The notes beneath the pieces are model-generated. The model saw only the letters and a list, made by a program, of their open reading frames with translations, did no database searches and was not told the origin of the DNA. From IMG/VR virus record IMGVR_UViG_3300030450_001823, positions 1-64,000 of that record: a stretch of DNA of 64,000 bases; one strand, written 5' to 3'. This stretch comes from a virus. Of the stretch, positions 29,352 to 38,070 are shown piece after piece (position 1 is the first letter of the stretch; the number at the start of each line of letters is the position of its first letter). A program made the translations under genes and the position numbers.

Positions 29352-30391
29352 CTATACACACACTACCTGACGGCTCTCGTTGGGACCAATCTAAGAAGGG
29401 ACTTTTGCCTCAGATTGTAGAGGAAATGTTTGAACTTCGTGATGAGTACAAGCAGAAGATGAAAGAAGCAACAGACCCTATAGAAAAGGCCGGTTGGAAT
29501 ACAATGCAACTTGCTACCAAGCGCGTCATGGCGAGTCTATATGGCTGCGTTGCGAGTCCTTATTGGGGATGGTGTGACTTTGACATAGCGAACGCTATTA
29601 CTTCTTGTGGCAGAGAGGCTATCAAGTTTCTAATGGAGGAGTCCCAAGCACAGGGTTACGAAGCCTTGTACGGTCACACTGATTCAGCATTCGTAAGCGT
29701 ACCATTTGATGAGGCACCGGCACTAGCCAAGCACTTGACTGAAAAAGCCCAAAGCACTCTGAACGCCAGTCATTTGGCTGTAGAGTTTGAAGCATACATG
29801 CCCTACTGGATTGTAGGCGGTAAGAACCTGTACTATGGTATATGCTCATGGCCTCCCGAAGACGAGGGTAAAGTCAAGAGCGCACGGTGGGGTAAAATCA
29901 GCACGCTGGCTCCCATTTCTAAAAACTTAGAGAATGATGTACTGTTGGCTATTTGTACAGGTGCAGACGAAGATACTGTGACTGATATAGTTAGACCATT
30001 AGCCAAAAGAATAGACAAGGGTACAGTCGAAATAGAAGAAGTCGCTGGCACCACTCGTATTCAAAAAGCACTCAATGCGTATGCCAAAAACGCAGGTGTG
30101 CCCGGAGTAAAGGGTGCAAGGTATTACAACGCACATATTGCTAAGAGTAGGACTGATTACTTCGGAGAGGGAGATAGTGTAAACTGGGTATATGTCACTA
30201 GTGTGCCCCAAGGCTTACCGCCCGCTGACATAGTCGCCTATAGAAACGAGGCTGATTTAGAAGGGTTTGAATTAGATTATGAAAAGATGGTCGACAAATT
30301 GGTTAAATCTAAAATGAAAAATATATTCAAAGCGATGAATTGGAACCTTGAGTTCGCATCAGGCGCTGCGAGACCTAAGAGGTATTGGTGA
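29348..30391 (+). CDS. polB-C: DNA polymerase B, C-terminal half (fingers, motifs B and C, thumb)
   Basis: 347 residues from ATG 29348. KGLLPQIVEEMFELRDEYK begins the fingers; motif B is KRVMASLYG (K58, Y65, G66; the usual Asn is Ala); motif C is YGHTDS (D112 kept, the first Asp of YxDTDS replaced by His). The start has its own Shine-Dalgarno AGGTGAT at 29336-29342 and overlaps the first half's stop (ATGA), so the two parts look made as separate, coupled chains rather than by a sequencing error. The thumb completes the polymerase. Confidence 0.9.
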   Translation: MTIHTLPDGSRWDQSKKGLLPQIVEEMFELRDEYKQKMKEATDPIEKAGWNTMQLATKRVMASLYGCVASPYWGWCDFDIANAITSCGREAIKFLMEESQAQGYEALYGHTDSAFVSVPFDEAPALAKHLTEKAQSTLNASHLAVEFEAYMPYWIVGGKNLYYGICSWPPEDEGKVKSARWGKISTLAPISKNLENDVLLAICTGADEDTVTDIVRPLAKRIDKGTVEIEEVAGTTRIQKALNAYAKNAGVPGVKGARYYNAHIAKSRTDYFGEGDSVNWVYVTSVPQGLPPADIVAYRNEADLEGFELDYEKMVDKLVKSKMKNIFKAMNWNLEFASGAARPKRYW

Positions 30392-30395
30392 TAAA

Positions 30396-30578
30396 ATGAG
30401 TAGAATAGAAGATGATGTTTGTAAGAAGATTAAGGCCCGCTCAGAAGTAGGCAAAGAGAAGTATGGCGTGACTATGGAACAAGAGGTTCTATCTATACGC
30501 GAGTGGCTTGTACACCTACAAGAAGAGTTGATGGATGCAGCAGTGTATGTTGAGAAGTTATTGGGGATGGTAGAATGA
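30396..30578 (+). CDS. MazG-like small protein, 60 aa
   Basis: ATG 30396 lies four bases after the polymerase stop. The pattern GKEKYGVTMEQEVLSIREWL, then HLQEELMDAAVYVEKLL, matches small phage proteins related to all-alpha NTP pyrophosphatases, with EELxDAxxY as core. It is shorter than a full MazG (which has two more metal-binding acids), so catalysis is uncertain. Confidence 0.55.
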   Translation: MSRIEDDVCKKIKARSEVGKEKYGVTMEQEVLSIREWLVHLQEELMDAAVYVEKLLGMVE

Positions 30579-30727
30579 ATAAACCGACATCTGAAAGAGA
30601 ATGTACTTGCGGGCGCGTAGTCAAGGCTGATAATTGGTACAGGATGGCAAGTGGTCGCCAAGCGTGGGGCTTTTGCAGCACCTGTGGGACATCTCATGCT
30701 TTTAATGAATGGAGGGATAGGAGATGA
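30575..30727 (+). CDS. Small zinc-ribbon protein, 50 aa
   Basis: ATGA overlap. CTCG at 10-13 and CSTCG at 33-37 form a ribbon. The rest is short and basic (EWRDRR at the end). Part of a run of three small Cys proteins between polymerase and Cas4-like nuclease. Confidence 0.55.
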   Translation: MNKPTSERECTCGRVVKADNWYRMASGRQAWGFCSTCGTSHAFNEWRDRR

Positions 30728-30939
30728 GTTTGTTTGGTCAAAAGCCGTTTATTCAAGAAGCAGATATGGATTATCCCAAGTGTTGCTTTGGGTGTGGATT
30801 ACACCGACCATTGTTTACTATTTACGGGCAATGGACTTGGGACCTTTGTTATGATTGTAAAACTGAAATGCGTAATATAGGCATAGAGGAATGGTATATG
30901 TTCCATGGAAAAAACATATTGAAGGAGGAGAGCGAATGA
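30724..30939 (+). CDS. Zinc-knuckle protein, 71 aa
   Basis: ATGA start. CCFGCG near 20-25 and CYDCK near 42-46, then a helix. It ends LKEESE because the tail holds AAGGAGGAGAGCGA, the start signal of the next gene. Function unknown. Confidence 0.55.
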   Translation: MSLFGQKPFIQEADMDYPKCCFGCGLHRPLFTIYGQWTWDLCYDCKTEMRNIGIEEWYMFHGKNILKEESE

Positions 30940-31073
30940 GTGACCGTTCTCATTGGACTCCTCTTGATTGGGCGAGCCTTAGATACCATCCATCAATCAC
31001 CTGCGCTTGTTGTAATGAGCGATTTGCAAAGAATATACCCAAGCCTGTAAAATTAAAGGAGGAAAGCGAATGA
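30936..31073 (+). CDS. Microprotein with CACC motif, 45 aa
   Basis: Begins MSDRSHW and ends LKEESE; both ends match those of its neighbours through the repeated AAGGAGGARAGCGAATGAGTGA signal at 30921-30945 and 31055-31080. CACC near 24-27 is one knuckle only, so zinc binding would need a dimer or partner. Confidence 0.5.
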   Translation: MSDRSHWTPLDWASLRYHPSITCACCNERFAKNIPKPVKLKEESE

Positions 31074-32068
31074 GTGATAGAGATTGGAGCGCATACGCCA
31101 AGTCCACATATCAGTGGGAGCCGGGACATAAGTTACACCTGCGTATGACAAAGTCTAGCCTAACCAGTGACTTTGACTACTGCCCTAAGTCGTATGAGTA
31201 CAAGCGTATTCATAGATTACCTGAGCCAAGCACAGATGACATGACAAGAGGTACGAATGTTCACGATGCAATCGAACAGTATTACATCAACTTAGCACCT
31301 CTTATACAAAAAGCAGCAGCAGCCCTCCCTGAAAAACCAGCAAAAGCGATGGCAATTTTACAAGAGGCGTTACCGGTACCTGATGAGCCATACACACTAG
31401 GTGAAGAGCCTATTATTCAGAAAAGACTTGACTGGGACCTTGCTCGTCTACAATCAGATGGGGTGAAGAACTTCTTGCCTATTATCAATGAGTTAGAAGT
31501 ACACGCCTACGCAGAGGAGACTATCGAGTTCAATGGTGAGGAAATTACAATTCCAATTCATTACGCTGGTTCGATTGACCGAGGTTTTAGGACAGATGAA
31601 GATACAATTGCGATTATGGAATTGAAGACCGGTAAGTTTGTACAGAAACTCAAGAAGGATAAATGGGAAACCGACCGCTACAAGGTACAATCTATGAGAA
31701 CTGAGATGGCATTTTACAAGTATTTGCTTGAGAAAGCGAACCACAATTTACAGGATGTTACGCACTGGGGCTGGGTGTATCCAGCGGGTTCTACCAAGGT
31801 GCTAGATAAACTAGACAAATATGGTTATGAACAAAGGTCGATTGACAACATTACATACGAATCTTGCCTAGGTAGAAACGGCAACACCTACAAGAAGAAG
31901 ATAATTAGAATGAGGGATGCACTGTTAACCGCGTATCTAACCAGTAACTTTCCACCAAAGGCGAGTGTAGGTAAATGTGCTTGGTGTAGTTTCAAGAGCA
32001 TATGCCCCGAATGGGGTGGTAGTGATAATCCACAAGAATACTTAGAAAATTATGAGGAGGAGAAATAA
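31070..32068 (+). CDS. Cas4/RecB-like PD-(D/E)XK nuclease
   Basis: 332 residues. Hallmarks in order: C38 in SDFDYCPKSYEYKR, RGTNVHDAIEQYY (H65), GSIDRG (D170), IMELKTGK (E184, K186), and near the end GKCAWCSFKSICPEWGG with three cysteines. C38 and the three late cysteines would hold a 4Fe-4S cluster, as in Cas4 and AddB-type nucleases (PDDEXK_1). Probable role: DNA end processing in replication or recombination. No CRISPR genes accompany it. Confidence 0.9.
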   Translation: MSDRDWSAYAKSTYQWEPGHKLHLRMTKSSLTSDFDYCPKSYEYKRIHRLPEPSTDDMTRGTNVHDAIEQYYINLAPLIQKAAAALPEKPAKAMAILQEALPVPDEPYTLGEEPIIQKRLDWDLARLQSDGVKNFLPIINELEVHAYAEETIEFNGEEITIPIHYAGSIDRGFRTDEDTIAIMELKTGKFVQKLKKDKWETDRYKVQSMRTEMAFYKYLLEKANHNLQDVTHWGWVYPAGSTKVLDKLDKYGYEQRSIDNITYESCLGRNGNTYKKKIIRMRDALLTAYLTSNFPPKASVGKCAWCSFKSICPEWGGSDNPQEYLENYEEEK

Positions 32069-32329
32069 ATGAATAAAAATATGATGAAGAGAACTATAGA
32101 AACACTGATGACTGAAATTGTGAAAAGACCAGTTGTAGTAGACTTTGGGCACTTGGGCCAAGACAGACCCTACACGGTTGCTATACAGAAGAGCCTGTAT
32201 GAGTTTGACCCCGAAGGTGGGCCTAAAGGACCTATGTACCTTAGTCTAAACAATAACCTGTTACAAGATACGGGTAAACTGACAAAGGTACTTGCTTCGT
32301 TCTGCCCTGACCATTCTCATGGTGAGTGA
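32069..32329 (+). CDS. Hypothetical protein, 86 aa
   Basis: Starts directly after the nuclease stop; GAGGAGGAGAAATAA is the ribosome site. Helical start and a beta-rich middle (KRPVVVDFGHLGQDRPYTVAI). The location between nuclease and primase suggests a replication link, nothing more. Not recognised. Confidence 0.55.
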   Translation: MNKNMMKRTIETLMTEIVKRPVVVDFGHLGQDRPYTVAIQKSLYEFDPEGGPKGPMYLSLNNNLLQDTGKLTKVLASFCPDHSHGE

Positions 32330-32333
32330 TTCC

Positions 32334-33428
32334 ATGAAAATAGTATTTGATTTCCCAAGGGAGGTAATGGAACTCAGTACTGAGAAAGGCAAAGGCTTTA
32401 GAAAAATAGTCCGTAACAGTGAAGATTTAGAGACATACTGGGCTGGTAAAAACGGCGTATCCAATGCGTATATGACAGTGTACGGGTATAGAGCGACACA
32501 GCAGCCTTACAACAAAAGAGTAGATTTGACTACACCGATTATACGACACTTCGTATTGGACTTTGATGCTAAGAACTTTAGAGACAGGAGGAGACCCGAT
32601 GTGGAGATAGAAGTAGCGCTATCTCAGACTCTCAAATTACATCACTATCTACTGGATAGAAAGGTATCACATGCAGTTTGGTACAGCGGGGGCGGATTCC
32701 ATGTATGGGTACAGTTAGACAAAGCATATACTCCCGGTAGCGGAGGTCACTTGTCTTCTATCCAAGAAGCAGGTATGCAGTTAGTGAATGACTGGATTAA
32801 AGATTTAGATTTGTTTTGCTCAGACCCCGCAGTGCCTTTCAATACCAGTGGCATGATTCGTATTCCTAACTCCTATAATGCCAAGCGCGGCTATTGGAGT
32901 ATACCCCTCAACACAAATGACATGGAGAGGGGAATAGAACACATTATGGAAATAGCAGAGCAACCGAAGGCGGGGCTTATGTCATATGGAGAATCAGGTA
33001 TAGCACTGGATGTGAAAAAGCCTAGCGAGCGCACTCAGATTTTTGACCCAGCCGCCAAGCCTCTTGACCTAGATACTGTCTCGATGGATGGTATAATCAT
33101 ATTACCCTGCTTGAACTCTGCCGCTTGTCAGGTCGGTAGTAACCCTAGCCATGACGCTCGTGTACAGTTAGTCAAGTACTTATCACAGCGCCTTAGAAAC
33201 TTCAACAAAACGAATCAAATATCTGCCGAAGATATAGAAAAACACAGTGATATGATTGTAGATTACATACGCTCTTTGCAATGGGCTGACTTTGACGAAG
33301 GTACTACTCGTTATCAAGTTGGTACAATTGTAGGTACAGACTACCCTCAGACATGTAAAATGTTATGGAGTAAAGGTCTCTGCCTTGGAAAGTGCCGTTA
33401 CTGGGACAAGACGGGGGCGATAATTTGA
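32334..33428 (+). CDS. AEP primase fused to PriL-type Fe-S domain
   Basis: 364 residues from ATG 32334 (GTG 32322 is in frame). The catalytic PriS-type part has VLDFDAK (D76, D78), YSGGGFHVWVQ (S118 to H123) and GMIRIPNSYNAKRG (about 176). The C-terminal part has cysteines C259 and C265 (ILPCLNSAAC), C341, C350 and C354 (GLCLGKC), the layout of the PriL 4Fe-4S domain. So both primase functions appear to sit in one chain. It makes primers for the split polymerase. Confidence 0.85.
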   Translation: MKIVFDFPREVMELSTEKGKGFRKIVRNSEDLETYWAGKNGVSNAYMTVYGYRATQQPYNKRVDLTTPIIRHFVLDFDAKNFRDRRRPDVEIEVALSQTLKLHHYLLDRKVSHAVWYSGGGFHVWVQLDKAYTPGSGGHLSSIQEAGMQLVNDWIKDLDLFCSDPAVPFNTSGMIRIPNSYNAKRGYWSIPLNTNDMERGIEHIMEIAEQPKAGLMSYGESGIALDVKKPSERTQIFDPAAKPLDLDTVSMDGIIILPCLNSAACQVGSNPSHDARVQLVKYLSQRLRNFNKTNQISAEDIEKHSDMIVDYIRSLQWADFDEGTTRYQVGTIVGTDYPQTCKMLWSKGLCLGKCRYWDKTGAII

Positions 33429-33652
33429 AGCAACACTCATTTCATGGCGCTGAGTGCGCCATATGCAAAAAGGGCATCAAAGTGAACAATAGGACCAAGC
33501 GCAGCATATGCTTTCAATGTAACAACAAATACCCGCCGCCTCAAGAATACAGGTGTAAAGGGATTAATGCTAAAGGTGAACAGTGCGGCCAATGGGCTAA
33601 AGTTGAACTCGATTGGTGCGGCCTCCATATACCAAAGGAGGGTAATAAATGA
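33425..33652 (+). CDS. Zinc-finger protein, 75 aa, TTG start
   Basis: TTG 33425 overlaps the primase stop (TTGA), with GGGGGCG upstream. CAICKKG near 11-17 and CFQCN near 30-34 form one site; YRCKGINAKGEQC and DWCGLHIP (three Cys and a His, about 44-70) form a second one. Such C3H units occur in phage DNA- or RNA-binding proteins. Role unknown. Confidence 0.6.
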   Translation: MKQHSFHGAECAICKKGIKVNNRTKRSICFQCNNKYPPPQEYRCKGINAKGEQCGQWAKVELDWCGLHIPKEGNK

Positions 33653-33765
33653 AAGACAATGTGTGGGTACAGACCGCAGAGGCTATACTAATAATAGCCA
33701 TTCTACTACCTATTGTAGTGGTACTATACCCTATTTACTGGTTAAAAGAGAAGGTGTTTGGATGA
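33649..33765 (+). CDS. Single-pass membrane microprotein, 38 aa
   Basis: ATGA start after AAGGAGGGTAATAA and ATGA end. Residues 11-32 (AILIIAILLPIVVVLYPIYW) are a clear transmembrane helix, followed by a short basic tail (LKEKVFG). It is the only obvious membrane protein in the replication unit. A holin-like, membrane-anchor or superinfection role could be imagined; none is shown. Confidence 0.6.
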   Translation: MKDNVWVQTAEAILIIAILLPIVVVLYPIYWLKEKVFG

Positions 33766-34487
33766 AGATACCTAACCTAATCATAGACTCTAACGAGCGG
33801 GGGCCTCTACGAGACTCTGTCATCCGTTTGTCTGAAAAACAAGGCTTTGCAGTTAGTCAAGAGCATTTACAAGGACTAGGCGATTACAAGGTAGGCGCGG
33901 GTCATGTTGAGTGCAAGAGCCTAAGTGACTTTTTCCAGTCAAGTCACAGTGGTCATCTTATGAGACAAATGGAAAACCTTGACTCTAATTGCGAGCGAGT
34001 TTTCCTAGTGGTACACGGCGACCTCGCTAAGTATGTAGCCATGAGTAAAAAACAAGGTCGCAACATTTCCTATTCCAAAGTAATGAATGAACTACTAGGT
34101 ACATTCGCAAGAATCATGGCAGACTTCGATTGCCATATCTATAGAGCGAAGGACCACTCAGAAGCGGGTATGTTCATCACTAAGTTACATTCCAAACTAC
34201 ACAAGCCCGCAAGTAGGCACGGTGCAAGGGCAGTTACTCGTGTAAGTACAAACGATGTCCGAGCAGACATGCTTTTAACGGTGCCCGGATTCGGACCTGA
34301 GTTAGTCGAGCGGACACTTGAGAAATGCGGGTCGATAGAAGAGATGTTATTCCAAGAATCACTAAAGCAAGTAAAGGGTATGGGGGCTACATTGAGGAAA
34401 AGATTACTAGATGTACTGACATCAGAAGAGCCGGTTAAGATTCAGAGGAAATACAATAAGAGAGGGAATTACAATGATGGAACATAG
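33762..34487 (+). CDS. XPF/ERCC4-type nuclease with helix-hairpin-helix
   Basis: 241 residues from ATG 33762; a longer reading frame upstream overlaps other genes. LIIDSNERGP (D9, E12, R13), GLGDYKVG (D41) and VECKSLSDF (E50, K52, D56) form the ERCC4 nuclease core, with E-C-K for the usual ERK. LLTVPGFGPELVERTLEKCG (about 178) and VKGMGATLRKRLLDVL (about 207) are tandem helix-hairpin-helix motifs. Cuts branched or flap DNA in repair and replication. The Arg to Cys change in ERK should be noted. Confidence 0.88.
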   Translation: MKIPNLIIDSNERGPLRDSVIRLSEKQGFAVSQEHLQGLGDYKVGAGHVECKSLSDFFQSSHSGHLMRQMENLDSNCERVFLVVHGDLAKYVAMSKKQGRNISYSKVMNELLGTFARIMADFDCHIYRAKDHSEAGMFITKLHSKLHKPASRHGARAVTRVSTNDVRADMLLTVPGFGPELVERTLEKCGSIEEMLFQESLKQVKGMGATLRKRLLDVLTSEEPVKIQRKYNKRGNYNDGT

Positions 34488-35898
34488 AGCAGATAACTAC
34501 GAATGCGTGCATAGATACCCAATTCTAAAGGGTTACTTAGAACACTTTAACCAAGTGTCAAAAAATAATGAAATACCGGGGCTACTGTCCTTCTTTTTCA
34601 TACAAGGTCAGGCGGCCATACCTTATGTCCGCATCCCTGTGGGTGGTAGTAACCTTGACCCTCGTGTGAGTATGTTTTGGATTCAAGGTACTCGTACCGG
34701 TAAATCAGCAGCATACCAAGTGATAGAGCAGGTACTGAAAGGCGCTGGCTTACAGTCCACTGACTATGCGTCGGGTAACGATGCTGCACTTGTCGGTACG
34801 CTTGTAGACGACCCCGAATCAGAAGATAGGAGAAACCCTGACCAAATAGTAAGAGCAGGTCTACTGGCAGGTAGAAAGGGACTTAACTTTGACGAAGGGT
34901 CCATTTTGCTGAAAACCGGCCAGCACAATGAGAATACAACACTGTTCCTTCAAACGGCGCTGAACTCATCAGGTACAGGTCGTAACATACTGGTCAAACA
35001 CATGGCTAGAGACACATTTGAAATCAAATCCGAAGTATCTCTTTGGATTACCACATACCCGCCTAACGGTATCAAAGAGCATGTACTTGACAAAGGTATT
35101 TTCCAAAGAGTACTGACCTACTGGCGACATTGGACTCTTGAAATGAAAAGAGAAATCGCCCACGAATTAGCAGACGCTGTGCACAGTAAGCCCGACTTCA
35201 CTATGTCATTTGAAAAGGTCATAGAACATTTCATCAACATTCAGAAGAACCTCAAGCAGAGGGTATTCAAGTTGACTGGATTGAACGATATGGAGTGGAA
35301 TGACATGAATGAAGAAGACCAAGACTCTACGGTTTTGGCAATAATGGATGATTTGTTCACAGTACACCCCTCTTTCCACCCAGCGCTACACTTGGCAATA
35401 GACGACTACTATGATTCAATAGAAGACATGGACCCGCAAAAACAAGGCGTATGTGCTTCTTTCATCATGGGTCTACAGAATTACACAAATGTATTGGCGC
35501 ATCACATGGCTATGATAGAAGGCGTTTGGGTAGTCACTGGTGAACATGTAGACATGGCTAAGGAAATCCTTTACGACCTATATCAGAACTTGATACACTG
35601 GCTAGAATCAGAAGTGAAAGTCGGTATGGTTGGTAAGGAAAAGCAGAAATTAGAAGGTGCTTGGAAAGAGGCATTCAAGCGATGTGAAAAGTTTGACTTT
35701 GACGATAACAGAGGAGTAGGCTGGGTCAGAAAGAGTTCGATGATGAAGCAATTCGGAGTCATTGCTAACTTGAGTTCAGATAGCGCTATCAACAACAAGT
35801 ACAATTCATTCGGTGCCAAGGTGTTTGAAGAGACAAACGAAGGCGTCAGAAAATACGCTAGACTAAGGGCTGATTACAGAGACAATAAGAAAGCGTGA
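34474..35898 (+). CDS. AAA+/P-loop ATPase, candidate replicative helicase (DUF3987-like)
   Basis: 474 residues. WIQGTRTGKSAAYQVIEQV (G72 to S78) is Walker A, GLNFDEGSILL (D140, E141) Walker B, SLWITTYPP a sensor-1 type strand and GIFQRVLTYWR a likely arginine finger. LQTALNSSGTGR resembles the DUF3987 family of phage and plasmid primase-helicases. The C-terminal helical part (about 350-470) looks like a winged-helix end. It is too short and too different for a full MCM. In this unit it is the best candidate to unwind DNA. Confidence 0.65.
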   Translation: MMEHRADNYECVHRYPILKGYLEHFNQVSKNNEIPGLLSFFFIQGQAAIPYVRIPVGGSNLDPRVSMFWIQGTRTGKSAAYQVIEQVLKGAGLQSTDYASGNDAALVGTLVDDPESEDRRNPDQIVRAGLLAGRKGLNFDEGSILLKTGQHNENTTLFLQTALNSSGTGRNILVKHMARDTFEIKSEVSLWITTYPPNGIKEHVLDKGIFQRVLTYWRHWTLEMKREIAHELADAVHSKPDFTMSFEKVIEHFINIQKNLKQRVFKLTGLNDMEWNDMNEEDQDSTVLAIMDDLFTVHPSFHPALHLAIDDYYDSIEDMDPQKQGVCASFIMGLQNYTNVLAHHMAMIEGVWVVTGEHVDMAKEILYDLYQNLIHWLESEVKVGMVGKEKQKLEGAWKEAFKRCEKFDFDDNRGVGWVRKSSMMKQFGVIANLSSDSAINNKYNSFGAKVFEETNEGVRKYARLRADYRDNKKA

Positions 35899-35936
35899 TA
35901 GGTGTCTACTTACTGGGAATACAATAGAGGGATGAT

Positions 35937-36545
35937 ATGAATAAGATGCTGGCACTTGATATAGAGACTGCAAATTACTCTCATGAAATAGGAGGCTGGG
36001 GTCAAACTCACTTGTTTGAACCTAGCGTAGTCGCTACATGGGATGGTAACGAGGGTGTAGTTTACGCGAATGAAAATGTAGAAAAATATCTACCCGAAGG
36101 TACTATCATCAAGTCACTCCATCCTAAAACACTCGGAGAGGACCTTGCCAAGCATGTATCTGATGGAGGAATGGTACTCGGTCATAACTTGAAAATGTTT
36201 GACCTACCTATACTCCGAGACGCTTTGGATTGCTGGACTGCAAGAGACATTATGAACAAATCAGCCGAGCAAGTTTTTGACACATCTGCTTTGCTCAAAG
36301 GTATAGTCGGTCACGCTGTCCCATTGTCAGATGCCTGTTACCATACTCTTGGTAAAGGTAAACTCATGACTAGTCACGACGCCCCAATAGAGTGGAGAAA
36401 GGGTAATCACAGCAAAGTTGCTGAGTATTGCCTCAAAGATGCGGAATTAGTTTATGAACTATGGCGTCACGGCGTAGACGAGGGACTCATAAAAGCCCGG
36501 TGCAGGTCATCGGGCGAAGTCAAAGAATACGAAGTAGATTGGTGA
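35937..36545 (+). CDS. DEDDy 3'-5' exonuclease (RNase H-like fold)
   Basis: 202 residues. LALDIETA (D8, E10), [13 protein letters not shown] (D89) and [15 protein letters not shown] (Y164, D168) are the three Exo motifs of the DEDDy class. No polymerase part. It may proofread or trim alongside the Cas4-like and XPF-like nucleases. GAGGGATGAT precedes ATG 35937. The 38 bases before it show no promoter. Confidence 0.88.
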   Translation: MNKMLALDIETANYSHEIGGWGQTHLFEPSVVATWDGNEGVVYANENVEKYLPEGTIIKSLHPKTLGEDLAKHVSDGGMVLGHNLKMFDLPILRDALDCWTARDIMNKSAEQVFDTSALLKGIVGHAVPLSDACYHTLGKGKLMTSHDAPIEWRKGNHSKVAEYCLKDAELVYELWRHGVDEGLIKARCRSSGEVKEYEVDW

Positions 36546-36573
36546 TTCAAATAACAAAAAGAGAGGGAAATAT

Positions 36574-38070
36574 ATGCAAGATAATGATACGAGCGCAAGT
36601 GCAGTAGTGCACAATATAAGAGCAGCGAAACGAACAGTTGACACCGTGAAAACAACCCTTGGTCCTATGGGAATGGATAAGATGATGGTTGACGGAGGTG
36701 GCAATGTCATTGTAACAAATGACGGGGCTACTATCCTACAGCAATTAGACATCGGCCACCCAGCGGCCAAGATGGTGGTAGAGGCCGCTAACACTCAAGA
36801 GAATATGTGTTATGACGGTACGACAAGTACAGTCGTATTAGCAGGGGAATTGCTAGGAAATAGCGAACTTCTGTTCAACAAGGGTCTACACGCTAATGTG
36901 ATATGCAGAGGTTATAGAAAGGCCAGTAGATGGGCTATTGAGCACCTTGAATCACTAAAAGTGAAGTCCAAGGATAACCTACTACATGTGGCGACCACTT
37001 CAATTACAGGCAAAGCGCTGGAATCTAGTATGCATCATGTAGGTGAACTGTGCGTCGACGCTGTCGAGAATGCCAAGGGTGACTACGAGCGAATCCGTGT
37101 ACTATGTCAGCCGGGAGGAGCGCTGGATGACTCTTCTTGCTTTTCAGGTGTAGTGCTACACAAGGAGTTCATGTTACCCGCAATGCCGCTCAAGCCTAAC
37201 GGCGATACTATCCTAATCAACACCGGTATGAGCGACATTAAGTCCGATGATAATGTACAGTTAAACTTAGGCTCTGCTGCCGAATATCAGCAATATAAGC
37301 GACAATCTTCAAGGGATAACTGGGTCGACAAGGCACAGCAAATCGCCTCACTTTTACCCAAAGGTGGAACTGTACTCGTTAGAGACAGTGTAAATGAGGT
37401 AATTGCTGCTACTCTTGCTAAACAAGGTATTTCTGTAGTACAGCGTATCCCTCAAAGCGACATGACTGCTCTATGTAAACTACTGGGTGCTACTATCGCA
37501 CATACCCCCGATGACTTGATTGAAGCAGTAGATGCAGACATCGAATGTACCACTATTGGTGACATGAAGTACATTGTAGTAAAGGGCGCTGGAGAGGTAA
37601 CCACGCTCATTCTAAGAGGTGCTACTAAGCAGACATTGGATGAAACCGAGCGTGGATTTGAAGACGCATTGGGAGTAGTTTGCCTCGCTTATCAGACCAA
37701 GGGAGTGGTACCCGGCGGAGGCTCTTCATATCAGAACATTGCACTTCATTTGCGCTCTCGTGCAGCAGAAGCGGGCGGTCGTGAACAGATGGCAATTGAT
37801 GCATTTGCCGACTCACTGGAGTCTATACCCGCTACTATCGCAGAGAATGCCGGTCACGATGCATTAGACACTGTATTGATGCTAAGGAATGAACATCAGC
37901 AAGGTAACTCTGATGCAGGTCCTGATATTGAGAATGGCGGCGCTTGCTCTATGTCTAAGGCGAATGTATGGGAGCCGCTGGCTCTTGTTCGTCAGGCTAT
38001 ACAATCTGCTAGTGAAGTTACAATCAGTATCCTACGAATAGATGACATAATCGGCAAGAAGAGTGAATGA
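36574..38070 (+). CDS. thsA: Thermosome subunit (group II chaperonin)
   Basis: 498 residues. [13 protein letters not shown] (from 28), VTNDGATIL (D50), YDGTTST (D81; the usual Gly before it is Tyr) and [15 protein letters not shown], then [10 protein letters not shown] and [10 protein letters not shown] at the end are thermosome landmarks. It is about 45 residues shorter than cellular subunits and lacks the Gly-Met tail. Forms double-ring folding chambers; here it may fold large virion proteins. GAGAGGGAAATAT precedes ATG 36574. Last gene of the seventh unit, ending flush against the minus-strand late genes. Confidence 0.95.
   Translation: MQDNDTSASAVVHNIRAAKRTVDTVKTTLGPMGMDKMMVDGGGNVIVTNDGATILQQLDIGHPAAKMVVEAANTQENMCYDGTTSTVVLAGELLGNSELLFNKGLHANVICRGYRKASRWAIEHLESLKVKSKDNLLHVATTSITGKALESSMHHVGELCVDAVENAKGDYERIRVLCQPGGALDDSSCFSGVVLHKEFMLPAMPLKPNGDTILINTGMSDIKSDDNVQLNLGSAAEYQQYKRQSSRDNWVDKAQQIASLLPKGGTVLVRDSVNEVIAATLAKQGISVVQRIPQSDMTALCKLLGATIAHTPDDLIEAVDADIECTTIGDMKYIVVKGAGEVTTLILRGATKQTLDETERGFEDALGVVCLAYQTKGVVPGGGSSYQNIALHLRSRAAEAGGREQMAIDAFADSLESIPATIAENAGHDALDTVLMLRNEHQQGNSDAGPDIENGGACSMSKANVWEPLALVRQAIQSASEVTISILRIDDIIGKKSE

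Noticed and set aside
29330-29355. Sequencing frameshift as the cause of the split polymerase
   Set aside because: The junction has a proper ATGA overlap and a well-spaced AGGTGAT ribosome site, and no homopolymer run is present. A frameshift error would not be expected to create these. It is still listed as a check.
31070-32068. CRISPR adaptation gene (cas4) as part of a CRISPR system
   Set aside because: The protein has the Cas4/RecB-like core, but there is no cas1, cas2 or repeat array in the window, and such nucleases are common in viral replication units.
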